Origin: Pinus tabuliformis
Taxonomy: Eukaryota > Streptophyta > Pinopsida > Pinales > Pinaceae
Length of the DNA: 64,000 nt
Direction of reading: 5' to 3'
Assembly (NCBI GenBank): GCA_031772625.1
Contig: CM062815.1
Span: forward strand, 602,318,505-602,382,504
The position numbers and the translations under genes were made by a program. Below are positions 44,109 to 56,059 of this stretch, in pieces. The notes beneath the pieces are model-generated. The model saw only the letters and a list, made by a program, of their open reading frames with translations. It was not told the DNA's origin and searched no databases. Every line of letters begins with the position of its first letter. The first letter of the stretch is position 1.

Positions 44109-46028
44109 TAGGTAAAAGTTATGACTTTGAGAATTTGACTTACCAACCAACCCCATTGTGGCCCACAAATATCTTCGAATTTCATCTCCTAGGATTAGGT
44201 TTTTTAATGTGTAGGGTTTCCTGATTGTTATCTTATCTTTAGAAAGGTATTTTAGGTACCACCATTCGAACGAGTTTGTTTCATTTCAGCATTTTATAAT
44301 TTCAATCCATTCCAATTATTAATAGAAGTCAATTTTTACCATATTGTATTTCATTTGGTTTCATTTATAAATGCACATCTAGTTTTCCTTCAATAATGAT
44401 AATGAGTCTATTTGTATTTGCAGATGAGAGTTAATGATAATTATCTCCATTACTAATTTAACAAAAAAAAACTAGGATATATATTTTCAATATTGAAAAA
44501 ACTATAATAAATACATTTTCTTATTATTATAAACCTATTTTTAATTAACTTCGTTTTACCTATATGACTTAACTGCACCCACCTACCTACCAACCACTAG
44601 CATCAATTTTTTTGTTAATGTTTCCATGACAATATTGTACTTCATTTCTGCAAAGACATAGATTATCTATTAAACACAAACTTGGATGATTATCTACTAA
44701 ACACAAACTTGGACTTCCTATAATCCTATGGAAGTGCTTTAGGATGTTGTCATAAAAACCATCCATCATCTTGGAAACATTTTTAAAAGTTAGTTGGTCA
44801 ATATATTTTTAAAGATAGTATATCTTTCACGTTTGAGAGCATTATATTTCGCACTTGTCTTTAGTGAGACTTTTTGAAAGCTTTTCCGATGGGATTTTCT
44901 AGTCTAATTTCTCTAAAATCTGGTAGAAAATGACTGAAATCACAAGCTTGATTAGTAACCCGTGCACAATCGATGTGCCCTAGAGGTTTTTAAGGGTGTT
45001 GAATCCATATTGAAATCACAAGCTTGATGAGTAACCCTTGCACAATCAATGTGCCCTATAGATTTTTGAGGGTGCTAAATCTATATATACAGTAAAAAAA
45101 ACCATTTTAAATAACACAAATCAAGATTTCACCTCAATTTTTTTCCACAGGACTCCAACACTGGGAAGTCCAAAAAGCCGCACTAAAGACAACTCCTTAT
45201 ATTTCAAGTCTCATTATTTGACAAATTGAGAGTTTGAACTTCAAATTGTTTATGTAAATTTTTAAGTTTTAGATGATTGTTTTCTTATATTTCTCTTAAT
45301 TAAAAAATAAAATCTAGGTTTGCATAATCATAGAATACATGCAATAATTAGATGTATAGCTAAAAATTATTAATAAAAGCATAAACATGATACATCAATA
45401 ATTACTCCCTCAAATCTTCTTTTTATTTAAATATTTCAAGATTATAGGGAAACCTACACATGTTATCAAACTAATAGTTGTATGGTGTATATAAAATTTA
45501 GATCTGCAAATAATAAAATGAATCTATATGTTGGACAACTAAGAGTTTGCTTACTTTGGCCTACTTATCGACCTCAACTCATTTAGATCTCTTAAGTCTT
45601 CTTGGTGTACAAAAATGTGTCTGTCTAGTTCTCACATCTCTTTCTCATCTCTTCTTATTTATGTCTTGAGAGATATAGCTAATCTCCTCAATCCTAGCAA
45701 TTAATTTCTCAAATTTTAGCAAACAATCTCCCAAACATTAACTACTAATTTCCTCAATCCTAAAAACCACCTTGCCCCGATAATGAGGTGTATGAATAAG
45801 ATTAGAACAAATATAACTATTAATATATTAGAATCTCTAAAATAACTTATTTAAATCTCTAAGACTATGGAGAATATAGGAAAATTTCACTTTCATTATA
45901 TTTATTTAAGTGAAATTATAAGATGATATTATTTCCCACCTTTACTAAGTGGTCACTAGAAGTCTCGAACTAATTCTTGCATATTCACACCTAATGTGTG
46001 CAAGAATCTCTTGCTCAAGCTATATTTC
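44109..46028. other. AT-rich noncoding DNA with small tandem duplications
   Basis: No gene recognised. It includes a 76-bp duplication at about 44937-45088 (CACAAGCTTGAT at 44941 and 45017) and a short repeat near 44650-44715. The part up to 46034 should include the 3' LTR of the copia remnant that follows, but its far end could not be placed. Confidence 0.55.
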
Positions 46029-46145
46029 TCAACACTCCCTCTTAGCAAGGAAGGTATTCTGCACCAATCCAAGTCTGTCTCTGAACGTTTCAAACTTCTT
46101 TTTTGTTAAGGGCTTGGTCAAATTGTTAGCTACTTATTGATAAGT
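46029..46145 (-). pseudogene. Copia element E: RNase H tail, polypurine tract and LTR start
   Basis: On the minus strand this reads NNLTKPLTKKKFETFRDRLG and then FLAKREC before a TGA, the C-terminal end of a copia RNase H (usually ..TKPL..FRDRLGL). The tract AAGAGGGAG follows and overlaps the last codons, directly before TGTTGAG, the LTR start. The remainder of this element is not recognisable in the window. Confidence 0.75.
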
Positions 46146-46680
46146 GGGTATATACTCGATATTTTATTATAGAGAATATAAAATAGAATCAAGAAATAAA
46201 AAAGTAATTATGCTCCAAGATGATGGGTGGTGTCTAAAGACACTATTACACTTAAGCATAATGTGTTATGATAAGAACATCACAATGCATTATAATAAAT
46301 TCAATATACTTGATCCATCCAATTTTATTTGATACAATATTTGGTCCATAGGGTCCTTCATTTATAGTTTTCAAATTTAGCCAACTTTTTTGAATTGTGG
46401 AATATTTAGTCCACAAACTAGCGTCGATAGTTTAACCTATTTATGTGAAACTCCATTTGTTTTTTTGCTTAGTTAATTGTTCTAATTGATTCAATTCTCA
46501 TTGGATAATATACTACCCCAGTCAACTCGACCATCCAATTGATTTCTTCAACTCAATGGACTCCTTAAACCACTCATTTGACTCCACTAGTCAAACATTC
46601 AACTGACACATCAACTAATCCATTGGTTGCACTTTTGATTATTGTGTTAGTCAACTACTTGAATAATTGTCTTTTTTTAG
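46146..46680. other. Anonymous AT-rich DNA
   Basis: No feature recognised. It may be decayed pol of copia element E. Confidence 0.4.
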
Positions 46681-47374
46681 CCGAAAATTCAACAGGTTGT
46701 CTCCAAAAGCTACAGAGGTGTGACGAATCAACATAACATTGGGTTCCAACACCCCCTACCTTGATCTCGACTTACGTAGGAATGCAACAAAATACATATA
46801 TAAACATAAACACAGAGATGCAAAATCAATAAATCTTCACTTCATTAATATCAAAGAACTGAAAGATGATTACAAGCAGAATGGAAATAAACTAGCTCGG
46901 GTGATGGTAGCTTATCTCTTAGAAGAGATGTGGTAGCTACATGTCACTAAACTATATTACAATGAGGCTCAAGGGCATTTTCATTATTGACTAACAAAAG
47001 GAAATCTTAAACAACCAAAACCCTAACCCCAGGAGATGGAACACTAAGAGTTTGTGGGCCCCATTGGGGTTAGTTAGGTAACCAACTTCCCGATGTCGTA
47101 ACTTGGTCATATGGTCTTCGTTGGCATGTACGATACCTCGTTGGAAATATCTCTCTAAGACAATAGGATTTGTGGCAGACCCCTACCTATGGCTATGGGA
47201 TTGCTAAAGACCTTAAAAAAACGTTGTTTAGGGGGTCAAAACAACTTCGAATGTTAAGGGTCTGAAAATCTACTAAAAATAGTAAATGTTGCTATAATCA
47301 AGGAAACTTATGAAACCGATTGGAGGGATTAGTGGAATAGGCGGGTGGACTCAAATATCCACCTAAATCAATCC
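46680..47374 (-). repeat. Possible 3' LTR of gypsy element D
   Basis: It directly follows (minus strand) the end of the gypsy pol and a purine-rich AAGGGGGAAGG tract, where a 3' LTR should be. No second copy is present to confirm it, and its far edge is a guess. The open frame at 46739-46936 is probably LTR sequence. Confidence 0.3.
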
Positions 47375-49226
47375 TTCCCCCTTAGGAAGTAATGGTCCCC
47401 ATTGTTGCAGAGCCTCCATGAGGTGAGGAAATTTTTGTTGAACCTGGTCCTTGGTGAACCACTTACCCTCGTGAAGGAGTTGGCCTAATTTGAGAAATCG
47501 ATATAGCTTGATCCTTTATTGGAAAGTCTTCTTGATCTTTGTGTCCATGTTCTTGTCAGTTGTGGCTTGTTTAATGCAACATAGGTTGAGCTTTGTTGGC
47601 GTCAGTTGTTCAACAATGTATGATCTGTCTAACAGTGGGGGAAAGTATGGTTGCAACCGATCCACATTGAATATTGGGTGCAAGCCAATGAATGGTGGAA
47701 TGTTGTGCTTGAAACCATTGTCCCCTACAACCTTAGTGATTGTGTAATGCCTATATAAGAGTGGGAAAATACTGCAGTGGGGCCTAGCGAGGCACTCCTT
47801 CTACAAATGTAACAAAACTTTGTCACTCACCTGGAACTTGTGTGGTACCTAATGTTGATCATGATGTTGTTTATACTTAGAATTCTTTTTTCCAATATAT
47901 CATGGACCTGCTGGCGGATGTGCTACATGTACTCAATGAAGTTGTTAGCCTTGTCAGTTTTGGACTAGGCATGAGCCGAATCTGCCTGACTAGTTGCAAA
48001 TGGTATGGTAACATCAATGGGACATAGTGGTTGTAAACCCAATCCCACCTGAAAGGGTATGTGTCCGTTTGAGCTCTAGAGAGCTTTGTTGTAGCTGTGC
48101 TGGATGTAGGGAAGGCTCTCATTCCATGTGCGTGGGTGCTTCGAATTGTACATGTGCAGGATGTGCACAATCATTTTTTTGATGCCCTCTGTTTGGCCAT
48201 AATTTTCGGGGATGGAAGGTCGTGGATTTAGTGAGCTTGGTTTCCAACAACGACCAGAGGCTTGACCAGAATGTACTTAGGAACCAACTGTCCTAAATTG
48301 AGCTAATGGACTGTGAGATCCCAAAGTGTACCCATACTCGTTCAAAGAAGAGTTTGGCAGTAGCTTCTGTTATGATACTCTTCTTGCATTCCACCAGAAT
48401 GCCCATCTTAGAGAATCTGTTGATGACCACGAACACACAGTCATTGCCATGCTTGGTAGAAGGAAGGCTTGACATGTAATCCAGGGAGATGGATTTCCAA
48501 GGTCTTCCAGGAGTAGGTTTGGCAATGGTGCAGGAAGCACATGATCTGATGTATTTCCCAATATCATATTGAAGGTTCAGATAATAAAAATATTTTTGCA
48601 TCATTGCCACTATCTTCTCTACCCCAAAATGTCCAGCGACCTAACTATAATCCGCCTCCCAAATAATCTTGGCACGCTCGCTTGAAGGAACACAAAGGTG
48701 TCCTAGGTGGCATACTAATGTGTCCTAGAGGTGAAAATATAGAACTTTCTTACCTTTGAGGAGCATCTGGTATGTGGTGTCGAATTCTAGATCACTCTTC
48801 TAAAGGTGCGACCATTTCAAAGTCTCATGTCCACAATAGTCGAGCTTTGTGATCAACGATATCACTGGCGGTCGGCTGAGGAAGTTTGCAACATTATTGG
48901 CATTTCACTTCTTATACTTGATGTTCAAATGGAATTGTTGCAGGTATGTGGACCATTTCTGATGGTGATCATTCTGCAACTTTCCTTGTGTCTATATGAA
49001 CTATAGGGGTCGGTGGTCTATGTGGATGACCATTTCCTTCCCCATAATGTAATGCTTCCATTGTCAACAAACCTGCATAATGGAATACATCTCTTTGTCA
49101 TAGGTGGGATACTTTCGGACTGTCTCTGAAAGTGTCTCACTGTGATATGCTACTAGATGCCCCTACTGAGTAAGAATTGCCTCGATAGCATAGTCGGAGG
49201 CATCTTTCTCAACCTTTAATGGTTGT
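47375..49226 (-). pseudogene. Broken Ty3/gypsy pol (RNase H to integrase end), element D
   Basis: Read on the minus strand in several frames. RNase H starts KVEKDASDYAIEAILTQ at the right edge and continues through EMVIHIDHRPL. Integrase shows CASCTIAKPTPGRPW, LDYMSSLPST and VVINRFSKMG in 48293-48610, then YNSKHPRTW and YIQHSYN. The C-terminal part has FQVSDKVLLHL, YTITKVVGDN and GLHPIFNVDRLQPYF. Many stops and frameshifts break it. The right edge at 49226 is cut by the LTR beginning at 49227. The chromovirus-like tail differs from Athila, so this is a third gypsy lineage in the window. Confidence 0.85.
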
Positions 49227-50985
49227 TGTAACAACCCTGGGTTAAATTTCAAGTAATAAAGTTAATAAAGTAAAAATAAGAGCAAGTTCATGGGACACAT
49301 ATTCCAAGCCGAATGTTGGGAAAAGTATCCTAGTGGGCATTACTTGCTATGTATTATGGCTAAGGGGAAATTAACAAAGGCAATGGAAAAGGCTTTGAAA
49401 AGGAAAAAATGTATTTTTGGCATTTCATTTATGAAAATAAATGAAATTAGGAGAAAATGATGGTGAAAGGTCACAGGTTGCATGTGAGGAGGAAATTGAA
49501 GGAAAAATAGAGGAAAATGAAAAAATTAGAGGCATTAACAATAAAAATACATCAGAGCATAATTTTGGGGCCTTTTGTCAGTTCAATTTTGGAATTAGTA
49601 TCAGAAAGGAGAAGAGCACCAATAGGAGAAGGAAAGTAAGCAATCAAAGGAATGAAAAGGAAAGCTAGGACCAAGCAAGGAAAGGGTGGATCAAGCAACT
49701 TCAGTGGGAATACTTGTAGGTAAAAAGTTACATGTATGATTTCCTAGTTGGTTTTGGCATGTATGGTATGTGAATGTGTGTATTTGGTACATTTGCTATC
49801 ATTGGCATGGGTTTTGTCAGGTTTCAACAATGGTTTTAGCCTTGCCTTTCCATTTCCGGAGAGTCATGGTGTGATTGCATTCTTTCTTGGTTGAGCTATG
49901 GATTACCGGAAGGTTTTGGGTCTGGGTGAGGTGGTCTAAGAAAAATCCCAAGGATTTTGGGTGGAGATGGTTTTCTCCAGGAACCCCTCAATAGGTGGGT
50001 GGAGACAAGAAAATTCTTCAAGGGATTGTGAAGGAATTCTTAGGCATCCAACTTCACTTTGGTTTTGTGATCTCGAGACCGGTTTAGGTGAGATCATAGT
50101 CTGGTGAGGGTGGAAGTGGTTTAACCTCTAGATTCCCTTGGTTGTTTATGCATTGTTTTATCCCATGAGATCCCACATTCATGATTGGAATATGGCACGG
50201 GGATGATTGGCTAAAAGAAAAATTTTGTTCAGCCCAATCTATGGTCGGGTAGTACATGGAAGTCCTTAACTTGGTTGGCTTTTACATACAGTTAATAAGA
50301 TATAAGTTCCTCTTGTCTTTGATGATTAATTATACTTGTTATTATGTGGCTTTAATGGTTTATCTATCATTGTTATCTACCTGGTTATATGTTGGTTATA
50401 AGCATGGTTATATGACAGATTTAAGTATGGCTCTTATCATATTTTAATTAATGAATGTCTATTTAATAAGTGCATGACCTAATTGGTGTTATGAAAGCTA
50501 TTGTGAGAAGGCATTGGTCCTAAATTCTAAACCTCAAATAAGTTTCACATCCCTATGTTCAAATATGCATTCATGACTTGTAGGTTACATGTTTACCATG
50601 TGTTTGATGGAATGCCTATCCTAGTTGGGAGGGGTTAGGTCAAGTCCTTTTTCAAGATTTGATTTAGAAGCTTTGTTTCTTTGTTATTTATCATATCTGG
50701 AAGTTTCATTGAGTTATGGGCAGAGGCTTGAGTCCTAGCCCTGAAAATGTGGCTCAAAATTTGGGATCGCTAGCACAAAATTGACTAGAAAAGTTCAGAG
50801 TTGCTAGGAAGAAGGCCTATGGGAGTGACAAGAAGCTTACATTCATTTGGAGGCCTTTTCAAGGGAGCGACTGAGAGCCCAAGCCAATGAAAAAGAGAGT
50901 TAGCTCAAAGGTTAGACACCTGGAGAGGTTGGGTAGTTCCTAGAAGTCTTGTAACACCTGAGGGAGGTCAGTAAGATATTATGTT
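49227..50985 (+). repeat. LTR of element F, left part
   Basis: Begins TGTAACAACCCTGG at the point where the gypsy pol of element D stops. It continues at 55920 after the copia B insertion and ends TTACA at 56041, so the ends are TGTAA and TTACA. Together the two parts make an LTR of about 1.9 kb. Open frames within it (49441-49668) look like LTR sequence. Confidence 0.65.
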
Positions 50986-51447
50986 TGTTGGGTTGTGTTA
51001 TATTCTTTCCACAACTAGCCCACGTAGTGAATCTTGGGGTTAGAGGGGGGGCGGAGCCCCCCCTCGTTGCGCTGATTGTGCAACAAGGGGGTCACATGGG
51101 GGTTTGAGGGGGGTGGGTAGCCCCCCTCTACAGGGTCTAGGGCAGTGCCTCGAGAAATTTTTTTTTGGACTTTATATTAGGTTGGGCGGACCTACCTATG
51201 GTTTTTGGTCCATGGTTTTGGACACGATGGTTTTCGGTCCATGGTATTGGATGCTTCGACATGTATGAATATGTATTGTAACATTGAAAGGAATATGATA
51301 AAAAAAATCAAGCTAGTAGTCCCGGTTTTGGGATCCAGGGGAAAATCCCTATGTATATGTGTTTTATGTGTTATGCTCTCGCATTGTTTATTTTTTGTGT
51401 TTTAGAATTCATATGAAGGTAATTTCTATACAGGGTTAAAACCTACA
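50986..51447 (+). repeat. 5' LTR of copia element B
   Basis: Its last 330 bp match the 3' LTR. The first part, TGTTGGG to about 51114, has no counterpart there and contains a perfect 9-bp stem GAGGGGGGG with CCCCCCCTC (51043-51065), a GTTGC/GCAAC stem and further G-runs. The start is therefore less certain than the end. Confidence 0.65.
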
Positions 51448-51569
51448 TTTGGTATCGGAGTTGTTTTTTCTTCAAGGGGACACCTTTGTTGCTGAGGGGT
51501 TTCGCTCGGGCCTGTGGTAGACCCTATTTAGTGGGAGATCTGCGAGATCGATTCTGGTGGTGAAAGAAG

Positions 51570-52245
51570 ATGGCGAGTAGTGGAAAGATAGAGATCGAGA
51601 AATATAATTTTTAGAGTTTTGAGTTATGGAAACTCAAGATAGAGGATTTGTTGGTGGATAAAGATCAGTGTATCGCGGTAGATCCGGGTACTAAAACAAC
51701 AGGAGTGTCCAATGAAGAATGGAAGAAGTTAGATCGGAAGGAAAGGAACACAATATAATTATGTGTCTCAGATTTAGTATTGCTGAATGTATCATGGGAA
51801 GCTACGATGAAGGCTTTGTGGGACAAGTTAGGGACTTTGTACCAATATAAGTCTCTAGTGAATAAACTGTTCCTATGGAAAAAGCTGTATAACTTGAGGA
51901 TGAAAGACGGAGACTCGGTGATAGAGCATCTGAATGCGTTTAATACTGTGGTAAGTCAATTATCATCTCTTGATATAAAAATTTCAGATGAAGATAAGTG
52001 CATTAGTTTGTTGTGTTCTCTACCAGATTCGTGGGATAGTCTGGTTATTGCAATAGGTAGCAATGCAACTGCCTTGCAGTTTGATGAAATAGTCTCATCC
52101 TTGCTGACGAAGGAGATGAGACGGAAAAATATGGAGAGCCAGAATGGTGATGCGTTGTCTGTATGAGGACGACCCCAGAACAGAAACAAAAATAAGTCAT
52201 CAAGTGGGAGATCTAAATCTAGAGGGAGATCTAAATCTCCAGGAA
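51570..52245 (+). pseudogene. Copia element B gag
   Basis: ATG at 51570. The frame reads MASSGKIEIEKYNF, TAG, then SFELWKLKIEDLLVDKD, the usual copia gag start, and continues with EWKKLDRKERNTI, TAA, and LWDKLGTLYQYKSLVNKLFL through FNTVVSQLSSLD. A TGA follows ALSV at 52164-52166. All three stops sit one C-to-T step from CAG, CAA and CGA. A one-base deletion near 52243 shifts the frame before the zinc knuckle. Confidence 0.88.
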
Positions 52246-53694
52246 ACCTGTAAAGGTGGTGTGTTGGAAATGCAGAAAGGAAGGACACTACAAAAGGGAC
52301 TGTAAATCTAAAGCTCCTGATAAAGGAAAGGGATCTGATGATGCTCTTTCTGTAGAGGCGAAAACCACCTCAGATGAAGGTGGGGATGTGTACTTGGCTT
52401 CTTCAAGTACACATGTAGATCATGAGGCATGGTTGATTGACTTAGGTTCATCCTTTCACTTCACTCCCCATAGAGAGTGGTTCTACGAGTATGAGAAATA
52501 TGATGGTGGTGATGTCTTCTTGGGGGATGAAAGGAAGGCTAGAATCATTGGTCACGGAAAATTAAAGTTGAAGTTGCAAGGTGGAAGGGTTAGAACACTT
52601 CCGGGTGTTCTGCATATTCCTGCATTAGCGAGAAATCTGATTTCTATAAGCAAGCTGGATGATGCAGGTGTAAAAACAATGTTCGAGAAGGATACCTACA
52701 AGATGGTTCGGGGAGCACTGATATTGATGCGGGGAGTTTGGACTAGAACTCTGTACAAGCTACAAGGTAACAATGTTGTTGATGGGTGCAACAATTCTCT
52801 GGTTCCTGAAATGGAGCAGAATATCTAGTGGTCTCTGGAGAGAAGACCATGCTGTGGCATCAAATGCTTGGACATACTGGACAGAAGGGCCTTCGAATAC
52901 TTCATGGTAAAGGTATGGTAGAAGGTATGAGTAATAGCTCTCTGGATTTTGATTTCTATGAAAATTGTGTATATGGGAAGCAGAATCGAGTGAGTTTCCC
53001 CTCTAGTGGTAAGAGGGAAAAACAGATATTAGAGCTTGTGCACAGTGATGTGTTTGGACCTGTGAAGGTTCCATCACTGGGTAAGTCTGTGTACTATGTA
53101 TCATTTATAGATGACTTCTCAAGGAATACATGTATATATTTCCTTAAGAAGAAATCTGAAGTCTTTGACAGGTTTAAAGAATTTAAGGCTCTGGTGGAAA
53201 ACCAGACAGAGAAGAAGATAAAGGTGCTGAGGATAGATAACGGTGGAGAGTTTTGCAGTAAGGAATTTGAAGAATTCTGTAAGAAGTGTGGTATAGCATG
53301 ACAAAAGACTACTCCATATACACCTCAGCAAAATGGAGTTGCAAAAAGAATGAATAAGACGTTGATGGAAAGGGCAAGAAGCATGCTCAGTGGTGTCGAG
53401 TTAGGACAGGAATTCTGGGCAGAGACGGTGGAGACAGCATGTTACCTGGTCAAAAAATCACCTTCATTAGCGTTGGAGGATAAGACTCCACAAGAGGTAT
53501 GGATTGGTAAGAAACCCTCTCTTTCAGATCTGAGGGTATTTGGACGTGATGCATATGTACATGTTCCAAAGAAGAAACAAACCAAGTTGGATAGTAAATC
53601 TGAAAAGTGCAACTTTATTGGGTATAAGGATGGTTTAAAGGGTTATAAGCTTTGGAACTCAGCAATAAGGAAGGTTGTGTACAACTGAGATGTC
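52246..53694 (+). pseudogene. Copia element B zinc knuckle, protease and integrase
   Basis: 52256-52828 has the knuckle CWKCRKEGHYKRDC and a protease site reading AWLIDLGSSFHFTP (usually DSGAS). A frame change precedes 52828, where integrase continues with LGHTGQKGLRILHGKGM, LVHSDVFGPVK, VLRIDNGGEFC and TPYTPQQNGVAKRMNKT. One zinc-binding cysteine reads as tyrosine (FYENC). TGA stops at 53299 and 53686 stand where the family has arginine (CGA). The D, D and E catalytic positions are present. Confidence 0.9.
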
Positions 53695-55502
53695 GTGTTC
53701 AGAGAGGCGAAAGATGTTATTAAACATGAAGTCCAACCAAATGAACCTGAGAAGATAGAGTTTGAGCTAAAGGTGGAAGAATCAGACTCTACAGCAGAAG
53801 AGGAATTAGAAGATGAAGAGCCACAAACTTCGGGTGTAAGAAGATCAGTTCGAGAAAGAAGGCAGCCAGAAAGGTATAGTCCATCTACTTTCTATTCAAA
53901 TTTTGCTTTATCTATGAATGATGATGATCCCAGAGCTATGAAGGAAGTAGTAGATTCAGAGGATGGAAAACTCTAGAAAGAGGCCATGGTTGATGAAATG
54001 GCATCTTTGCACAAAAATGAGGCTTGGGATCTGGTGGAGTTGCCGTCTGGAAGGAAACGCATTGGTAGCAAATGGGTGTTCAAGAAGAAGACAAATGCAA
54101 AAGGAAAGGTGGAGAAATAGAAAGCTCGGTTGGTAGCAAAAGGTTATTCCTAGGTACTGGGAATTGATTTTGGTGATATTTTTTCTCCTGTTCCAAGGTA
54201 ACTTCTATTAGATTACTTTTATCTGTTGTTACTGCTTTTGATTTTGAGGTAGAAAAGATGGATGTGAAGACTACATTTCTTCACGGGGAGCTGGAAGAGG
54301 AGATCTACATGAAGCAACTTGAAGGCTTTGCGATGAAGGGTAAGAAAGAACTGGTATGCAAGTTAAAGAAGTCTCTGTATGGGTTAAAACAATCACCAAG
54401 GATGTGGTATCTGAAATTTGATACATTTATACGAGGACTTGGCTTCACCAGAAGCAAAGCATATCACTGAGTGTATTTTAAATTAATTAGTGACCGTGTT
54501 ATTTATCTGGTCTTGTATGTGGATGATATGTTGCTAGTTGGAAATGACAAAGAAATTATCCAGGATTTGAAGACCCATTTGTCCTCCAAATTCGACATGA
54601 AAGATCTTGGTGATGCAAACTATATTTTGGGCATGGAAATTAAAAGAGACCGGACAAAGAGGAAGCTTTGGTTAAACCAGAGGAAGTATGTTGAGACAAT
54701 ATTGCAGAGGTTTAATATGCAGGATAGTAAACCAATGAAGGTTCATATTCCTGCAGGTGTAAAGTTATCTGTTGAACAGTGTCCCAAGACACAAGAAGAG
54801 GAAGAGGACATGTCCCGTGTTCCATATGCAAGTGCAGTTGGTAGCCTGATGTATGCGATGGTTTGTACTAGACCAGAAATTGCACATGTAGTGGGAGTAT
54901 TGCGCAGGTTTAAGTCATAACCAGGGAAGGAGCACTGGACATCAGTGAAGCAGGTTCTCAGGTATTTGCGTGGCACTAGTGATTATGGTTTGTGCTACCA
55001 AGGAAGACCAGGATTGGACAAAGTGTTGGATATTCATGGCTTTGTTGATGCAGACTGGGCTGGAGATCTGGATCAGAGAAGATCTACAAGTGGGTATGTT
55101 TTTAACCTATTTGGAGGTGCAGTCAGTTAGATGAGTAAGAAACAATTTGTAGTGGCACTATCAACTACAGAGGCAGAATACATGGCAAGCACTCATGCAA
55201 GCAAGGAAGCAGTTTGGTTGCAGAGATTGTGCTCAAGTATGGGGTTAGTACAGGGAGCTATAAAGATAGACCGTGACAGCCAAAGTGCAATTTTCTTGGA
55301 AAAGAACCCTGCTTATCATTCAAAGACAAAGCACATTGATGTTCAATATCACTTTGTGAGGGATATGATAGAAGAAAAAAAGGTGTTGCTGGTAAAGGTG
55401 GACACTTTGAAGAATACTGCAGATGCATTGACAAAATCTATGAGCTCTGAGAAGTTCTCTTGGTGTAGAGAAACAATGGGCATTTCAGGGTTGGATAAAT
55501 GA
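53695..55502 (+). pseudogene. Copia element B linker, reverse transcriptase and RNase H
   Basis: An acidic linker with GVRRSVRERRQPERY leads to the polymerase N-terminus (IGSKWVFKKKTNAKGKVEK), with TAG stops at 53974, 54118 and 54151. A frameshift near 54200 is followed by MDVKTTFLHGELEEEIYM, SLYGLKQSPRMWYLKF, and the intact YVDD box in LVLYVDDMLLVG (about 54515). RNase H has [51 protein letters not shown] and TADALTKSMSSEKF, ending at a TGA at 55500. Stops at 54468, 54918 and 55128 interrupt it. Confidence 0.92.
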
Positions 55503-55540
55503 CTAAGCTCTCCTGTGGCCCCCTGTGCAAAGAAAACAAC

Positions 55541-55551
55541 AAGTGGGAGAA
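55541..55551 (+). other. Polypurine tract of copia element B
   Basis: AAGTGGGAGAA immediately before TGTTGGG, the 3' LTR start. Confidence 0.9.
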
Positions 55552-55919
55552 TGTTGGGTAACCCCACTCTATGCGGTCTGGGGCATTGCCCTGGAAAATT
55601 TTGTTTTTGGACCCTATATTAGGTTGGGCGGACCTACCTATGGTTTTCGATCCATGGTTTTGGACTCAATGGTTTTCAGTCCATGGTTTTGGACGCGATG
55701 CTTTTCAGTCCATGGCATTGGATGCTTTGGCATGTATAAATATGTATTGTAACATTGAAAGGAATATAATAAAAAAAAATCAATCTGGTAGTCTCGGTTT
55801 TGGGATCCAGGGGGAAATCTTTGTGTATATGTGTTTTATGTGTTATGCTCTTGCATTGTTTATTTTTTGTTTTTTAGAATTTGTATGCAGGTATTTTCTG
55901 TATGGGGTTAAAACCTACA
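55552..55919 (+). repeat. 3' LTR of copia element B
   Basis: 368 bp, TGTTGGGTAACCCC to AAAACCTACA. It has one more copy than the 5' LTR of an internal ATGGTTTTGGAC-type repeat. Confidence 0.85.
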
Positions 55920-56041
55920 AAGTTGTCGACTCCATTTCCTTAAGGTCATATAGGAGGTTGAGTCTTATCATAGTGACCCTCAGCTCATGTTTACCTTGGG
56001 AAACCGGTGAAAGTAGGTAAATGTGGGAGGAGGCAGTTACA
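55920..56041 (+). repeat. LTR of element F, right part
   Basis: Resumes after copia B and ends GGCAGTTACA at 56041, three bases before a primer-binding site. Confidence 0.6.
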
Positions 56042-56044
56042 GGG

Positions 56045-56059
56045 TGGTATCAGAGCGGG
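56045..56059 (+). other. tRNA-iMet primer-binding site of element F
   Basis: TGGTATCAGAGCGGG, a near-perfect match to the site used by many plant retrotransposons. It shows that the LTR ending at 56041 is a 5' LTR on the plus strand. No gag or pol follows, so the element interior is lost. Confidence 0.8.

Larger units (their letters stand above)
50981..55924 (+). mobile_element. Ty1/copia element B, complete but decayed
   Basis: Plus-strand element 50986-55919 with 5' LTR (50986-51447), tRNA-iMet-type primer site (TGGTATCGGAG, 51450-51460), gag, knuckle, protease, integrase, reverse transcriptase, RNase H, polypurine tract (55541-55551) and 3' LTR (55552-55919). The flanks ATGTT and AAGTT differ at one base and are the likely target duplication. 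The LTRs differ in length (462 and 368 bp), mainly because a GC-rich hairpin region near the 5' LTR start is missing from the 3' LTR. The coding region has at least eleven stops and two frameshifts. Confidence 0.88.
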
